The notes under the pieces were generated by a model. That model saw only the letters and a program-made list of their open reading frames with translations. It had not been told where the DNA came from and ran no database searches. From the NCBI GenBank assembly GCA_011959405.1, contig BLLX01000011.1, positions 1 to 38,667 of the forward strand: DNA of 38,667 bases, written 5' to 3'. Positions within the stretch are counted from its first letter, which is position 1. Each line of letters begins with the position of its first letter. Below are positions 25,575 to 35,263 of this stretch, one piece after another. The position numbers and the translations under genes are program-made. Source of the DNA: Muribaculaceae bacterium (GTDB lineage: Bacteria; Bacteroidota; Bacteroidia; Bacteroidales; Muribaculaceae).

Positions 25575-26774
25575 ATGACAATAGCGATCGTAACCCTGTC
25601 AATACTATGTCTGGTGTTGCTGCTGACATCCATCAGACTGAATTCATCACTTTCGTCGGCGAGAGTGGACAATGCTACTGTGACGCAACAGCTTGCCGCA
25701 GCACAGGCTGATCTGGCCAGAATACAGTCTGAAACCGCCGAACGGGCACGCATTGAAGAAGAACGGTTCCGCAATCTGGCAAACGACATACTCAAGGATT
25801 CACGCTCTACCCTGCGCGACGAATCATCGCGCCAGATAGAGGAAATACTGAAACCGCTGCGCGACAATCTCAACAGCTTTAACCGCTCCGTAGAGGAAAA
25901 ATACAGTCGTGAAGCCCAGGAACGATTCGCTCTGAGGGAAAAAATCGACGAGTTGCGCCTGCTGAACGACACTATCGGACGCGATGCCAGAGAATTGTCG
26001 CAGGCGTTGCGCGGCAATAGCAAGGTACAGGGAGAATGGGGCGAAATGATTCTTGAATCGCTTCTGACCAAAGCCGGATTCTGCGAAGGGCGTGAGTTTA
26101 CGTTGCAGCATTCGACTACGGACGACAACGGCCGCCAGTTACGTCCGGACGTGGTGGTGAGTTTTCCGCCGGACAACTGCATAGTCATAGACAGCAAGGT
26201 GTCGCTGACGGCATACGTCAACTGGGCCAATGCAGACTCTGCGACAAATCGCGATATAGCCGGGCGCGCGCATGTGGCATCCGTGCGGAAGCACATCAAT
26301 GAACTCGCCAGAAAGAATTATCAGGATTATGTCGGCTCGGCCAAGCTGGATTTCGTGATGATGTTTATTCCGAACGAAGCTGCATATCTTGCGGCCATAC
26401 AATTGGAGCCAGGGCTTTGGCAGGAGGCGTACGACAGCCGCGTGCTGATCATATCGCCCACGCATCTGTTTTCGGTACTTAAACTCGTGCAGCAGATGTG
26501 GCGTCATGACGCACAGACACGGCATGCCATTGAAATAGCGACCGAAGGCGGAAAATTATATGATAAGTTTGTGGGGTTTGTGGATGATATGCTTAAGATA
26601 GAGAAAGCGATATACACATCTTCGGAAGCATGCCGGAAGGCAATCGCCAAACTATCGACGGGACCGGGTAATCTGATACGGCGTGCGGAAAACATGCGCA
26701 CACTTGGCGCCAAGGCAACAAAAACTCTTCAGATCAACGACAAAGAATCCGATGAGGAACTGACCGTCGAGTGA
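25575..26774 (+). CDS. rmuC: RmuC family DNA recombination protein
   Basis: RmuC limits inversions at short inverted repeats in E. coli and has a predicted nuclease-like domain. The 399-residue protein has an N-terminal hydrophobic anchor (residues 3-20), a coiled-coil region (about 25-140), then the conserved domain GNSKVQGEWGEMILESLL, PDVVVSFPPDNCIVIDSKVS, FVMMFIPNEAAYLAA and LIISPTHLFSVLKLV. It sits 5 bases behind the TonB-dependent receptor, an unusual neighbour for it. Its 3' end overlaps the convergent ComEC-like gene by 41 bases. Confidence 0.95.
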   Translation: MTIAIVTLSILCLVLLLTSIRLNSSLSSARVDNATVTQQLAAAQADLARIQSETAERARIEEERFRNLANDILKDSRSTLRDESSRQIEEILKPLRDNLNSFNRSVEEKYSREAQERFALREKIDELRLLNDTIGRDARELSQALRGNSKVQGEWGEMILESLLTKAGFCEGREFTLQHSTTDDNGRQLRPDVVVSFPPDNCIVIDSKVSLTAYVNWANADSATNRDIAGRAHVASVRKHINELARKNYQDYVGSAKLDFVMMFIPNEAAYLAAIQLEPGLWQEAYDSRVLIISPTHLFSVLKLVQQMWRHDAQTRHAIEIATEGGKLYDKFVGFVDDMLKIEKAIYTSSEACRKAIAKLSTGPGNLIRRAENMRTLGAKATKTLQINDKESDEELTVE

Positions 26775-28710
26775 GTTCTCCGGCATAACGTCTGAGTCTG
26801 CGTGGATCGATGTCGGCCGAAAGAATCACAGAGTCTGGAGAAAATGCATTATAACATTCAACAGCATTTCCTGTAAAGCCCCGGCATATTACCAGATAGT
26901 CCACTTCCATGGCCGGACGCTGATGGTTATCGGATACAAAACAGTATCTATTTCCGTCCACCGACAGGTAGTTTCCCCTACAGCTGACATATGGAGAGAA
27001 AAACGTGTCGGGCAACAGAACTACAGTATCAGCCGAACGGAGTGCCATGTAGTCTTTCAGTCTCGCAGAGATTCTGTCGATCACGTCATTTCGACCGGCC
27101 GGAGTCACAGCTGTGGTGTAAACATAGATTTTGTTTCTGTCTCGCACGATAAAATCAGTGCATCCGGCATCGGCGACAAGATAGTTTTCCTGTGCGGGAT
27201 ATGACGGTGCAAACAGACGTATCATAATAAGTGAGTCGACAAGACACAGCATTGCGATCAGAGCTACGGGCCAACGGCGGCGGTGTCCAGCATAGGCTAA
27301 CAAAAGCAACGCCGTCATAACGGGGACAAGCCACCATGCCGGGAAATAGATATCGGAAACCGCTCCATATTTCAGAGACGCCACCGAATGTGCCACAGCA
27401 TCGGAATATGCCGCCAGGAGATCCAGCATGTCACACAGCCATAGAGCATGAATCCCGGCCGATTCAAGAATGATCAGAAGAACTCCTAAAGCTATGAACC
27501 ACGGTATGACCAATGAAACGGCAACGTTGGACATGATAAACAGCAGAGGGAAAGTATGAAAATAGTATGCCGCCGGAATACCAGTCAGGATCATGGCTGA
27601 AAGTGAAACGGCAGGAAACGACATCGCATAATACAGGTATGGGTGTGTTTTGCGGTCTACCCGATTCAGCAGCGGATAAAACAGAATTATGCCGGCAACC
27701 GCAGTGAAACTGAGCTGGAAACCTATGTCCCACAGGCATGACGGATCCACCGACAGTATGATGATGGCAGCCAGGCACAGGGAGTTCAACGCCACAGGCT
27801 TTCGTTCGAGAATGGCACCGAACATATATACAGATGCCATGATCACAGCACGGGTCACAGATGGAATGAATCCGGTGAACCAGGCATAGATCCACAGGAT
27901 AACAATAGTGACGGCAAACCGCGTGCGGTTATGGCGGCCGATATACAGCGGCCATAACGCAACAGCTACAATCATGGCTATAACACCGACATGGAGACCG
28001 CTAAGGGCAAGTATGTGCGAAAGTCCGGCCAACGAATATTCACTTCTGGTATCGCGGTCTATCATACCTGTGTCGCCAACGACAAGCGCCGAAAGCATAC
28101 GGCCCGTTTCGTCATTGATGCCGCTGCCGACTATAAGAGAGACTATGTTTGAGCGCAAAGCTGCGGCAAGGGACGAGTCTCTATCAATGACTTTCAGCTG
28201 CGATCCGGTCACCGAAGCCACCGCTTCGACTGACTGCATGATGCCGTCATATATTACCTCATCGGGCACTACGTGTCGAGGAGGAACGTAGGGGCCGATA
28301 TCAGCAGTAAATTTGATCCGCTCTCCTCCGGAAAGTACAGGAAACGCTCCGTAAAGACGAATGCCTGCATGGATGCTGCGACATGGAGTCTCATTAAGAC
28401 TGTCGATCTTGCATAGAAGCATTCGGGAGCCGGATTCTTCTTTTATGTCCAGAACTACGGCGGAAACAACAGCATCTGGCAGGAACGTAAATGCGGTGCG
28501 TGGAGCGTGTATGACCGTCAGTGTCCATCCGACAGCCATGAACAGCATAAATATGGAAACCGCATGTTTTCTAACGAAAAGAAAACATGCGGCCAGTAAA
28601 ATCAGCAACAGCATCCACATCGGGGAGATAAGATCGCCATTACCCCACAGAATGCCTGATATAAGTGCCACAAGCGGAAGAAAAAGCGGAACGCGCCCCA
28701 TCCTTTTCAT
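26734..28710 (-). CDS. ComEC/Rec2-like DNA uptake membrane protein without beta-lactamase domain
   Basis: ComEC forms the inner-membrane channel for transforming DNA. The protein (658 residues from the ATG at 28710) has N-terminal helices and a DUF4131-like soluble domain, then the competence domain with LSHILALSGLHVGVIAMIV, TGFIPSVTRAVIMASVYMFG and DIGFQLSFTAVAGIILFYPL. The C-terminal 150 residues lack the HxHxDH motif of the metallo-beta-lactamase domain found in many ComEC proteins. I chose 28710 because the upstream in-frame start (28779) would overlap the preceding gene by 55 bases; 28710 leaves 14 bases. The stop overlaps rmuC on the other strand. Confidence 0.9.
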   Translation of the reverse strand: MKRMGRVPLFLPLVALISGILWGNGDLISPMWMLLLILLAACFLFVRKHAVSIFMLFMAVGWTLTVIHAPRTAFTFLPDAVVSAVVLDIKEESGSRMLLCKIDSLNETPCRSIHAGIRLYGAFPVLSGGERIKFTADIGPYVPPRHVVPDEVIYDGIMQSVEAVASVTGSQLKVIDRDSSLAAALRSNIVSLIVGSGINDETGRMLSALVVGDTGMIDRDTRSEYSLAGLSHILALSGLHVGVIAMIVAVALWPLYIGRHNRTRFAVTIVILWIYAWFTGFIPSVTRAVIMASVYMFGAILERKPVALNSLCLAAIIILSVDPSCLWDIGFQLSFTAVAGIILFYPLLNRVDRKTHPYLYYAMSFPAVSLSAMILTGIPAAYYFHTFPLLFIMSNVAVSLVIPWFIALGVLLIILESAGIHALWLCDMLDLLAAYSDAVAHSVASLKYGAVSDIYFPAWWLVPVMTALLLLAYAGHRRRWPVALIAMLCLVDSLIMIRLFAPSYPAQENYLVADAGCTDFIVRDRNKIYVYTTAVTPAGRNDVIDRISARLKDYMALRSADTVVLLPDTFFSPYVSCRGNYLSVDGNRYCFVSDNHQRPAMEVDYLVICRGFTGNAVECYNAFSPDSVILSADIDPRRLRRYAGELTRRSVPHRILCR

Positions 28711-28724
28711 CCACTTTATACGAG

Positions 28725-29681
28725 TCAGACAATCGTAGCTTCCACTACAAAGAAGCTGCTTACTCCTATTAGAATCCACAGAAGTATGGCAAGAAGCAGT
28801 GGCTTTATGCCAACTTCACGGATGCTTTTCAGCGAAAGCGATGCGCCGATAAGGAACAACGTGAGGACCATTCCTTTTTTAGACCAGAAAGTCATGGCAT
28901 TGACAAATGCTTCGGGAAGATCGCAATAGGTGTTTACGATCATGGCCAATATGAAAAGGAATATAAACCAGGGAATGGATATCTTGGCAGTTTTGTCGCG
29001 GAATATGACCATGGTGACAAGTGCCAGCGGAATTATCCACAGGGCACGGGTGAGTTTGATCAGTGTGGCCACTTCAAGGGCTTTGGGACCGTAGGCATCG
29101 CCCGCACCGACCACCGACGATGTGTCGTGAATGGCTATGGCGGCCCATGTGCCGAACTGGGTTTCCGACATTCCGGCCAGATGTCCTATAGAAGGAAAGA
29201 TGAAAAGCGCAAGCGCATTGAGGATAAAGATAACCCCCAGCGACACGGCCATTTCATTTTCATTGGCCTTGAGCACCGGACCCACTGCAGCTATGGCGGA
29301 TCCGCCGCATATAGCAGTGCCGGCAGAGATAAGATAGGCGGTTTTTCGCTGCAGGTGCAGCCAATAGCCTATAAGCACTCCAAATACCATTACTCCGACA
29401 ACTGACACAACCGTGAAGGTCATGCCCTCCTTACCGCTTGCAATGGACTGATGGAGATTCATGGAGAAGCCATAGCCCACAACTGCGGCCTGAAGCAGAT
29501 ATTTTGAGGTTTTCTTATTAAATTTAGGATATGGATTAGGAAATGTAAATGCAAAAAGTAATCCGATGAAAAGCGCATAGGCCGGAGTAATTACCTCGGC
29601 CCATGGCGAAATGTAGCTGACAGGAATAAGGATTAATGCTATAATGGTTATATATAACCATTTAGCCGACTGATTTTTCAT
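28725..29681 (-). CDS. YeiH/YadS-type putative sulfate exporter family transporter
   Basis: The 318-residue protein has about ten transmembrane helices. Typical family blocks are YLLQAAVVGYGFSMNLHQSI, LISAGTAICGGSAIAAVGPV (the Cys-Gly-Gly-Ser motif), FGTWAAIAIHDTSSVVGAG and KLTRALWIIPLALV. Proteins of this family (Cons_hypoth698) are annotated as putative sulfate or sulfonate exporters, with little direct evidence. It lies 11 bases downstream of lysA in the clpP-comEC direction and 14 bases before the ComEC-like gene. Confidence 0.92.
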   Translation of the reverse strand: MKNQSAKWLYITIIALILIPVSYISPWAEVITPAYALFIGLLFAFTFPNPYPKFNKKTSKYLLQAAVVGYGFSMNLHQSIASGKEGMTFTVVSVVGVMVFGVLIGYWLHLQRKTAYLISAGTAICGGSAIAAVGPVLKANENEMAVSLGVIFILNALALFIFPSIGHLAGMSETQFGTWAAIAIHDTSSVVGAGDAYGPKALEVATLIKLTRALWIIPLALVTMVIFRDKTAKISIPWFIFLFILAMIVNTYCDLPEAFVNAMTFWSKKGMVLTLFLIGASLSLKSIREVGIKPLLLAILLWILIGVSSFFVVEATIV

Positions 29682-29692
29682 AATCTCACAGA

Positions 29693-30835
29693 TTAATAAT
29701 ATACAGAAGGATTAAGTGTTCTACAATTATAGCCAGATGCCATGACTTCTCCATAGGCTCCGGCTGATCTGATGGCCAGAATGTCGCCCCGGCTTACAGC
29801 TGGTAGCGAAATCGCAGTGGCAAATACATCGGACGATTCACAGACGGGACCGACAACATCATACGTGTCGATCAGGCTGTCTGCTGTATGAGCAGACAGA
29901 TTCTGAATGAGATGGTGAGCACCGTAGAGTGCCGGACGGATAAGTTCTGTCATTCCGGCGTCAACAATCACGAATTTCTTTTCTACACCATGCTTTACGT
30001 ACACGACTCTGGTAATCAATGATCCGCATTGCGCCACAACCGAACGGCCCAGTTCAAAATGCAGAGTCTGACCCGGATCAAGGACAATATTGTCGGTTAT
30101 AGTCCGGAAGTAGTCTGTAAAATCAGGAACAGGATGCAGATCCGGCTGTTCGTAATCAATACCCAAGCCGCCGCCTACATTGATTGATTGCAATGAAATG
30201 CCCTCCGATTTCAATATTTCCTGAAGCGCATTTATTCGCTGACACAACACGGCATAGGGCTTCATGTCCAGTATCTGACTGCCTATGTGGAAATGCAGTC
30301 CGATAAGGTCGACCGACGGTGACTTCGCCGCATAGCGGGCCAGTTCAGGAAGCTGGTCCATGCCGATACCGAATTTGTTTTCAGCCAGCCCCGTAGTGAT
30401 ATAGTGGTGCGTATGGGCATCAATATTGGGGTTGACTCTCAAAGCCACCGGTGCGACTTTGCCACATCCGGCAGCCAGACCGGCTATTACTTCGAGCTCT
30501 TCCCTTGACTCTACATTAAACACCCCGATTTCTGCTTCAAGTCCAAGAAGAATCTCCTCGTCCGTCTTGCCAACTCCTGCAAACGCGATTTTCGAAGGGT
30601 CAAAACCGGCAGCCATGGCAATTTTTATTTCTCCACCGCTGACGCAATCGGCACCAAAACCTTTTGATGCTATCTCAGAGAGTATGACGGGGCTGGCATT
30701 GGCCTTTAATGCATAGTGTACACAAGCGTTTGCCGGCACACATGCGGTTATGGCATCCAGAGTCTGCCGCAGCAACTCAAGATCATACGCATAAAACGGC
30801 GTCTTGTATCCGCTGAAATCCTGTGAAGGCAACAT
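29693..30835 (-). CDS. lysA: Diaminopimelate decarboxylase
   Basis: This PLP enzyme makes L-lysine from meso-diaminopimelate, the last step of the pathway. The PLP Lys is in HYALKAN (K44 with this start); other hallmarks are HFHIGSQILD, NVGGGLGIDYE, the VDAGMTELIRPALYG block and the CESSDVFA segment with the Cys that contacts substrate across the dimer. The 380-residue length is slightly short but normal for Bacteroidetes. The ATG at 30835 leaves 4 bases after lysC; a TTG at 30847 in frame would overlap lysC and is less likely. lysC and lysA together supply first and last steps of lysine synthesis. Confidence 0.97.
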   Translation of the reverse strand: MLPSQDFSGYKTPFYAYDLELLRQTLDAITACVPANACVHYALKANASPVILSEIASKGFGADCVSGGEIKIAMAAGFDPSKIAFAGVGKTDEEILLGLEAEIGVFNVESREELEVIAGLAAGCGKVAPVALRVNPNIDAHTHHYITTGLAENKFGIGMDQLPELARYAAKSPSVDLIGLHFHIGSQILDMKPYAVLCQRINALQEILKSEGISLQSINVGGGLGIDYEQPDLHPVPDFTDYFRTITDNIVLDPGQTLHFELGRSVVAQCGSLITRVVYVKHGVEKKFVIVDAGMTELIRPALYGAHHLIQNLSAHTADSLIDTYDVVGPVCESSDVFATAISLPAVSRGDILAIRSAGAYGEVMASGYNCRTLNPSVYY

Positions 30836-30839
30836 ATAT

Positions 30840-32153
30840 TTATACAAACAACGCTTTTTGCAAGGCGTTCATAGCGGCAATCTTGTCGCACTGACGCACA
30901 AGGATCGAGATATTATAGTTGCTGCCGCCATAAGAGATCATGCGTACGGGAATGTCACCCAAGGCATTCAGTACTCGTGTCTCAAATCCGCAGTTATGCC
31001 ACTCCAGATCGCCGACAACACAGATTATGGCCATGTCATGGTCTACAGTAACCGTGCCGAATTTTTTGAGATCATCGAGAATGCGGTGAAGATTCCGCTC
31101 ATTGTCAATCGACACCGACACACCTACTTCGGAGGTGGTGATCATGTCTATGGACGTCTGGTATGTTTCAAAAATCTCGAAGACTTTGCGCAGGAATCCG
31201 TATGCCAGGAGCATCCGGCCGCTTTTAATTTTTATTGCTGTGATATTGTCCTTAGCTGCCACCGCTTTGATGGAATGTGACGACGGACAGTTATATATCA
31301 GAGTGCCGTGGGCTTCGGGCTGCATGGTGTTGAGCAACCGCACCGGAATATTGTTTAATTTAGCGGGCAACACACAGGTGGGATGCAAGATTTTGGCGCC
31401 AAAATATGCAAGTTCGGCAGCTTCCTCAAAATGCAGTTCGCACACAGGACTGGTATTTTCGACATAGCGCGGGTCATTATTGTGCATTCCGTCAATGTCG
31501 GTCCAGATCTCGATTTCGTCCGCGCCAATGGCCGCACCGATCAGCGATGCAGTGTAGTCGCTTCCGCCGCGTTGCAGATTGTCCACTTCACCGTAAGCAT
31601 TGCGGCAGATGTAGCCCTGTGTGAGGTAGACGGCAGCATCGGAATGTTTTTCCAGCAATGCGGTAAGACGTGTGCGGATGTATGCGGTGTCGGGTTCGGA
31701 ATTTTTGTCAGTGCGCATGAAATCAAGTGCAGGCAGCAGCACCGAATCCACTCCCTGCTCATGGAAGTAGATGTTCATCAGAGTGGTGCTTATAAGTTCG
31801 CCCTGTGCCAGAATCTCACGTTCTTCAAACAGGGTGAACATATCTTTGGAGAGTGACCTTATGTAATTGAATATGGCTTTGATTTCTTTAAATGCCGCTT
31901 CACGCGATTCTTCTTTGTCGTAAAGTTCATTTATGACAGAGCGGTATTTGTTTTCCAGAGAGTTTACAATTTCCTTGGCACCGTCTACATTTTTCTTGTA
32001 CAGATAATCGGATATCTCCACAAGTGTATTTGTGGTGCCTGACATAGCCGAAAGAACCACTATGTTTTTTCCTCTTTCGGCAACCAATGCTGCCACTTCC
32101 TTGATTCTGGACGCGGTGCCTACCGACGTGCCGCCAAATTTCAATACTTTCAT
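30840..32153 (-). CDS. lysC: Aspartate kinase
   Basis: The enzyme phosphorylates aspartate, the first step to lysine, threonine and methionine. The catalytic domain starts with [17 protein letters not shown] and includes [20 protein letters not shown] and [15 protein letters not shown]; the C-terminal about 130 residues hold ACT domains ([34 protein letters not shown]) for feedback control. It is a monofunctional 437-residue form, not fused to homoserine dehydrogenase. The ATG at 32153 is chosen because the family begins exactly there; the longer ORF upstream runs into ftsE. Confidence 0.97.
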   Translation of the reverse strand: MKVLKFGGTSVGTASRIKEVAALVAERGKNIVVLSAMSGTTNTLVEISDYLYKKNVDGAKEIVNSLENKYRSVINELYDKEESREAAFKEIKAIFNYIRSLSKDMFTLFEEREILAQGELISTTLMNIYFHEQGVDSVLLPALDFMRTDKNSEPDTAYIRTRLTALLEKHSDAAVYLTQGYICRNAYGEVDNLQRGGSDYTASLIGAAIGADEIEIWTDIDGMHNNDPRYVENTSPVCELHFEEAAELAYFGAKILHPTCVLPAKLNNIPVRLLNTMQPEAHGTLIYNCPSSHSIKAVAAKDNITAIKIKSGRMLLAYGFLRKVFEIFETYQTSIDMITTSEVGVSVSIDNERNLHRILDDLKKFGTVTVDHDMAIICVVGDLEWHNCGFETRVLNALGDIPVRMISYGGSNYNISILVRQCDKIAAMNALQKALFV

Positions 32154-32157
32154 TCGA

Positions 32158-32961
32158 TTATTGTTGTGGTGTAGTAGTATCTGGTGATTCGTTTTGTTTC
32201 TGACCGTCATTCTGCGGCGCTTCCTGCATTATTTCTTCTGGTTGATTGTCAGCTGATGTCTCCGGTATGGTTGTCGTAATGATAACTTCCCTGAGCGATT
32301 TATCCTCGCAACGGAACACTTTGGCAGGATGCTGTTCGGTGAAAGCCAGATTATGCGTCGCCATTATCACAGCCGTTCCCTGTGCCGCTATCTCATGCAA
32401 CATGGAGACGATCTGCGCTGCAGTTTCCGGATCAAGATTTCCGGTAGGCTCATCGGCAAGTATCAGGCGCGGTTCGTTGAGCAACGCACGTGCTATGGCA
32501 ATGCGCTGCTGTTCGCCACCAGAAAGCTCATGTGGCATTTTATATGATTTGTTGGCCATGCCTACTCTTCCTAGCACCGAATCTATACGTTGGGCAATCG
32601 CATTTTTGTCACGCCAGCCTGTGGCTCGGAGTACAAAAAGAAGATTTTCGTGAACCGACCGGTCTGTGAGTAACTGGAAATCCTGAAACACAATACCGAT
32701 CTGACGACGCAGCAAATGAATATGACGGGATTTGAGCGTACACAGGTCCACATCAAACACCCGCGCTTTGCCTGAAGCTACAGGCACGTCGGCATACATG
32801 GTCTTCAGCAGACTCGATTTACCGCTTCCGACTTTTCCGATGAAATATACAAACTCTCCGGAGGCCAGTTCGAAGTTAACGTGCTTGAGCACCACAAGTT
32901 CCTTGCGGTGCACTTCAACGTCGGAGTATGATATGATGGTCTCGCCCATAAATTGCGTCAT
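32158..32961 (-). CDS. ftsE: FtsE-like cell division ABC transporter ATPase with Pro/Gln-rich tail
   Basis: FtsE with FtsX links cell division to peptidoglycan hydrolase activation. The ABC domain (residues about 8-225) has Walker [11 protein letters not shown]-loop VFQDFQLL, signature LSGGEQQR, Walker [13 protein letters not shown] and a His switch MATHNL. The last about 40 residues (after REVIITTTI) are rich in Glu, Gln, Pro, Thr and absent from E. coli FtsE (222 residues). ftsX is not adjacent, which is common in Bacteroidetes. The gene is 11 bases behind recQ and 4 bases before lysC. It could alternatively be a LolD/MacB-like ATPase, but the overall sequence resembles FtsE best. Confidence 0.88.
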   Translation of the reverse strand: MTQFMGETIISYSDVEVHRKELVVLKHVNFELASGEFVYFIGKVGSGKSSLLKTMYADVPVASGKARVFDVDLCTLKSRHIHLLRRQIGIVFQDFQLLTDRSVHENLLFVLRATGWRDKNAIAQRIDSVLGRVGMANKSYKMPHELSGGEQQRIAIARALLNEPRLILADEPTGNLDPETAAQIVSMLHEIAAQGTAVIMATHNLAFTEQHPAKVFRCEDKSLREVIITTTIPETSADNQPEEIMQEAPQNDGQKQNESPDTTTPQQ

Positions 32962-32972
32962 ATATATGTGAA

Positions 32973-35153
32973 TCAGTTGCCGAGCTCAGACAGGAATTTG
33001 ATTCTGACAAGCCTGATTTCCTCTTCACTGTAGTCAGCGCCAAGTTCCTGAATCGCAGTGTCAATATCTCCACTTTCGCTTTCGCGGAAATAGTCGAATA
33101 TCTCATTCTGGATTTCAGGATCTATGACCTGATCAAGGAAATAGTTAATGTTGATCTTGGTGCCTGAAAAAACAATGGCTTCGATTTCGTCAAGCAGTTC
33201 GTAGAAATCAAGATCCTTTGACGCAGCCAGTTCATCGAGCGGAATTTTCCTGTCAATGCCTTGGATAATCGCTATTTTCTGTTTGCTCTTGTTGGCGACA
33301 CTCCGGACTCTGAGGTCCTCGGGTCGCTCTATCTCGTTTTCTTCCACATGAGTGCGGATCACGTGCAGGAAGTCCTCGCCGTAGCGTTTGGCCTTGCCTT
33401 GTCCGACGCCGGTGATATTGGCCAGTTCATCCATGGTTACCGGATATGTGGTGGCCATGGCTTCAAGCGACGGATCCTGGAAAATAACGTATGGTGGCAA
33501 CTGATGCCGTTTCGCTATTTTTTTACGCAGGTCCTTAAGGATCGAATACAGTTCGGGATCCACCGCGCAGGTGGCTCCACCTTTAAGCGGCACTTCTTCC
33601 TCCTCGCCGGAAAATTCGTTATCCTCGACGATTTTAAAGGATTTGGGCTTACTCAGGAAGTCCATGCCCGATTTGGTGATTTTCAGCAATCCATAGTTTT
33701 CGATATCGCGAGCAAGATAACCTGCGATGATCGCCTGCCGTATCACAGCATTAAGCGTGCGTTCGTCGGAATGGTCAAGGCAGCCGAACTGTTCGAGTTC
33801 ATTCTGACTATAGGATTTGACATCAGCCGTGGCGCGTCCAAGTGCCACATCTATTATGTGGTCGGCTTTGAATTTTTCTTTAAGAGTGGCTATGATGTCG
33901 ATAATGTTAGCTAATTCTTCTTTTGCTTCCACTTTCTTTTTGGGATTTAAACAGTTGTCGCAATTCCCGCAATTCTCTTCGTGATATTCTTCGCCAAAAT
34001 AATGCAAAAGTGATTTACGCCTGCACACGGACGATTCGGCATAGCTTGCGGTTTCGATGAGGAGCTGCTTGCCTATCTCCTGTTCAGCCACAGGTTTGCC
34101 CTGCATGAATTTCTCCATTTTACGCAGGTCTTTGGCTGAATAAAAGGTAATGCAGCAACCTTCGCCGCCATCTCGTCCAGCACGTCCGGTTTCCTGATAA
34201 TAGCCTTCAAGCGATTTGGGCATGTCGTAATGGATGACAAAGCGCACATCCGGTTTGTCTATGCCCATGCCGAAAGCTATTGTGGCCACAATGACGTCCA
34301 CTTCTTCCAGAAGGAAGGCGTCCTGATTGGCCGAACGGGTAGAGGAATCCATGCCCGCATGATAAGGACGGGCCTTGATATTGTTGACTTGCAGCATTTC
34401 TGCAAGTTCCTCTACTTTTTTGCGCGAAAGGCAGTATATGATACCGCTTTTGCCTTCGTTGGTCTTTATGTATTTGATAATCTCCCGGTCTGTGTCGGCG
34501 GTTTTCGGGCGTATTTCGTAATAGAGATTCGCACGGTTGAACGACGATTTATAGACCACGGCATCCGTCATGGCAAGGTTTTTCTGAATGTCGTGCTGTA
34601 CCTTGGGCGTTGCGGTGGCGGTGAGTGCTATCACCGGACGGTTTCCGATTTCCATGATAATCGGACGAATCCTGCGGTATTCAGGGCGGAAATCGTGTCC
34701 CCACTCTGATATGCAATGAGCTTCGTCTATGGCATAGAATGAAATAGGCACGGTCTTGAGGAATTCGATATTTTCCTCCTTGGTCAAGGATTCCGGAGCG
34801 ACGTAAAGCAACTTTGTTTTGCCGGAAATCACGTCGGACTTCACATGGTCAATGGCCGCGCGATTGAGCGATGAATTCAGAAAATGAGCCACCCCGTCGT
34901 CCTCGCTGAAATTACGCATGGCATCCACCTGATTTTTCATCAGAGCGATGAGCGGAGAGATGACAATGGCCGTTCCCTCCATGAGCAATGAGGGGAGCTG
35001 ATAGCACAATGACTTGCCGCCACCTGTGGGCATTAGCACGAAAACATCCCGTCCGGAAAGCAAAGACGAGATAATCTCCTGTTGATTACCCTTAAAGTTA
35101 TCGAAACCAAAGTGGCGCTTCAGTTCTTCGACCAAATCAGTTTTGTTTACCAT
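32973..35153 (-). CDS. recQ: ATP-dependent DNA helicase RecQ
   Basis: RecQ unwinds DNA 3' to 5' in recombination repair. The 726-residue protein shows Walker A MPTGGGKSLCYQLPSL, the DEAH box FYAIDEAHCISEWGHDFRPE, TATATPKVQ, motif VI region YYQETGRAGRDG, a four-Cys zinc site (CRRKSLLHYFGEEYHEENC with GNCDNC), and an HRDC domain around residues 530-610. About 110 residues follow the HRDC, making it longer than E. coli RecQ (609); this extension with a helix-turn-helix-like part is usual in Bacteroides homologues. It stands 110 bases behind clpX. Confidence 0.97.
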   Translation of the reverse strand: MVNKTDLVEELKRHFGFDNFKGNQQEIISSLLSGRDVFVLMPTGGGKSLCYQLPSLLMEGTAIVISPLIALMKNQVDAMRNFSEDDGVAHFLNSSLNRAAIDHVKSDVISGKTKLLYVAPESLTKEENIEFLKTVPISFYAIDEAHCISEWGHDFRPEYRRIRPIIMEIGNRPVIALTATATPKVQHDIQKNLAMTDAVVYKSSFNRANLYYEIRPKTADTDREIIKYIKTNEGKSGIIYCLSRKKVEELAEMLQVNNIKARPYHAGMDSSTRSANQDAFLLEEVDVIVATIAFGMGIDKPDVRFVIHYDMPKSLEGYYQETGRAGRDGGEGCCITFYSAKDLRKMEKFMQGKPVAEQEIGKQLLIETASYAESSVCRRKSLLHYFGEEYHEENCGNCDNCLNPKKKVEAKEELANIIDIIATLKEKFKADHIIDVALGRATADVKSYSQNELEQFGCLDHSDERTLNAVIRQAIIAGYLARDIENYGLLKITKSGMDFLSKPKSFKIVEDNEFSGEEEEVPLKGGATCAVDPELYSILKDLRKKIAKRHQLPPYVIFQDPSLEAMATTYPVTMDELANITGVGQGKAKRYGEDFLHVIRTHVEENEIERPEDLRVRSVANKSKQKIAIIQGIDRKIPLDELAASKDLDFYELLDEIEAIVFSGTKININYFLDQVIDPEIQNEIFDYFRESESGDIDTAIQELGADYSEEEIRLVRIKFLSELGN

Positions 35154-35263
35154 GAATAATGTGCGAGTGGGGAGATGAGGGGTGAATATGATTGGCGTTT
35201 ATCTTGTGTATGACTTCGCAAGAAGCTGAAATTACGTGAGAATGGGTCGGTTTGCTCTTATTG

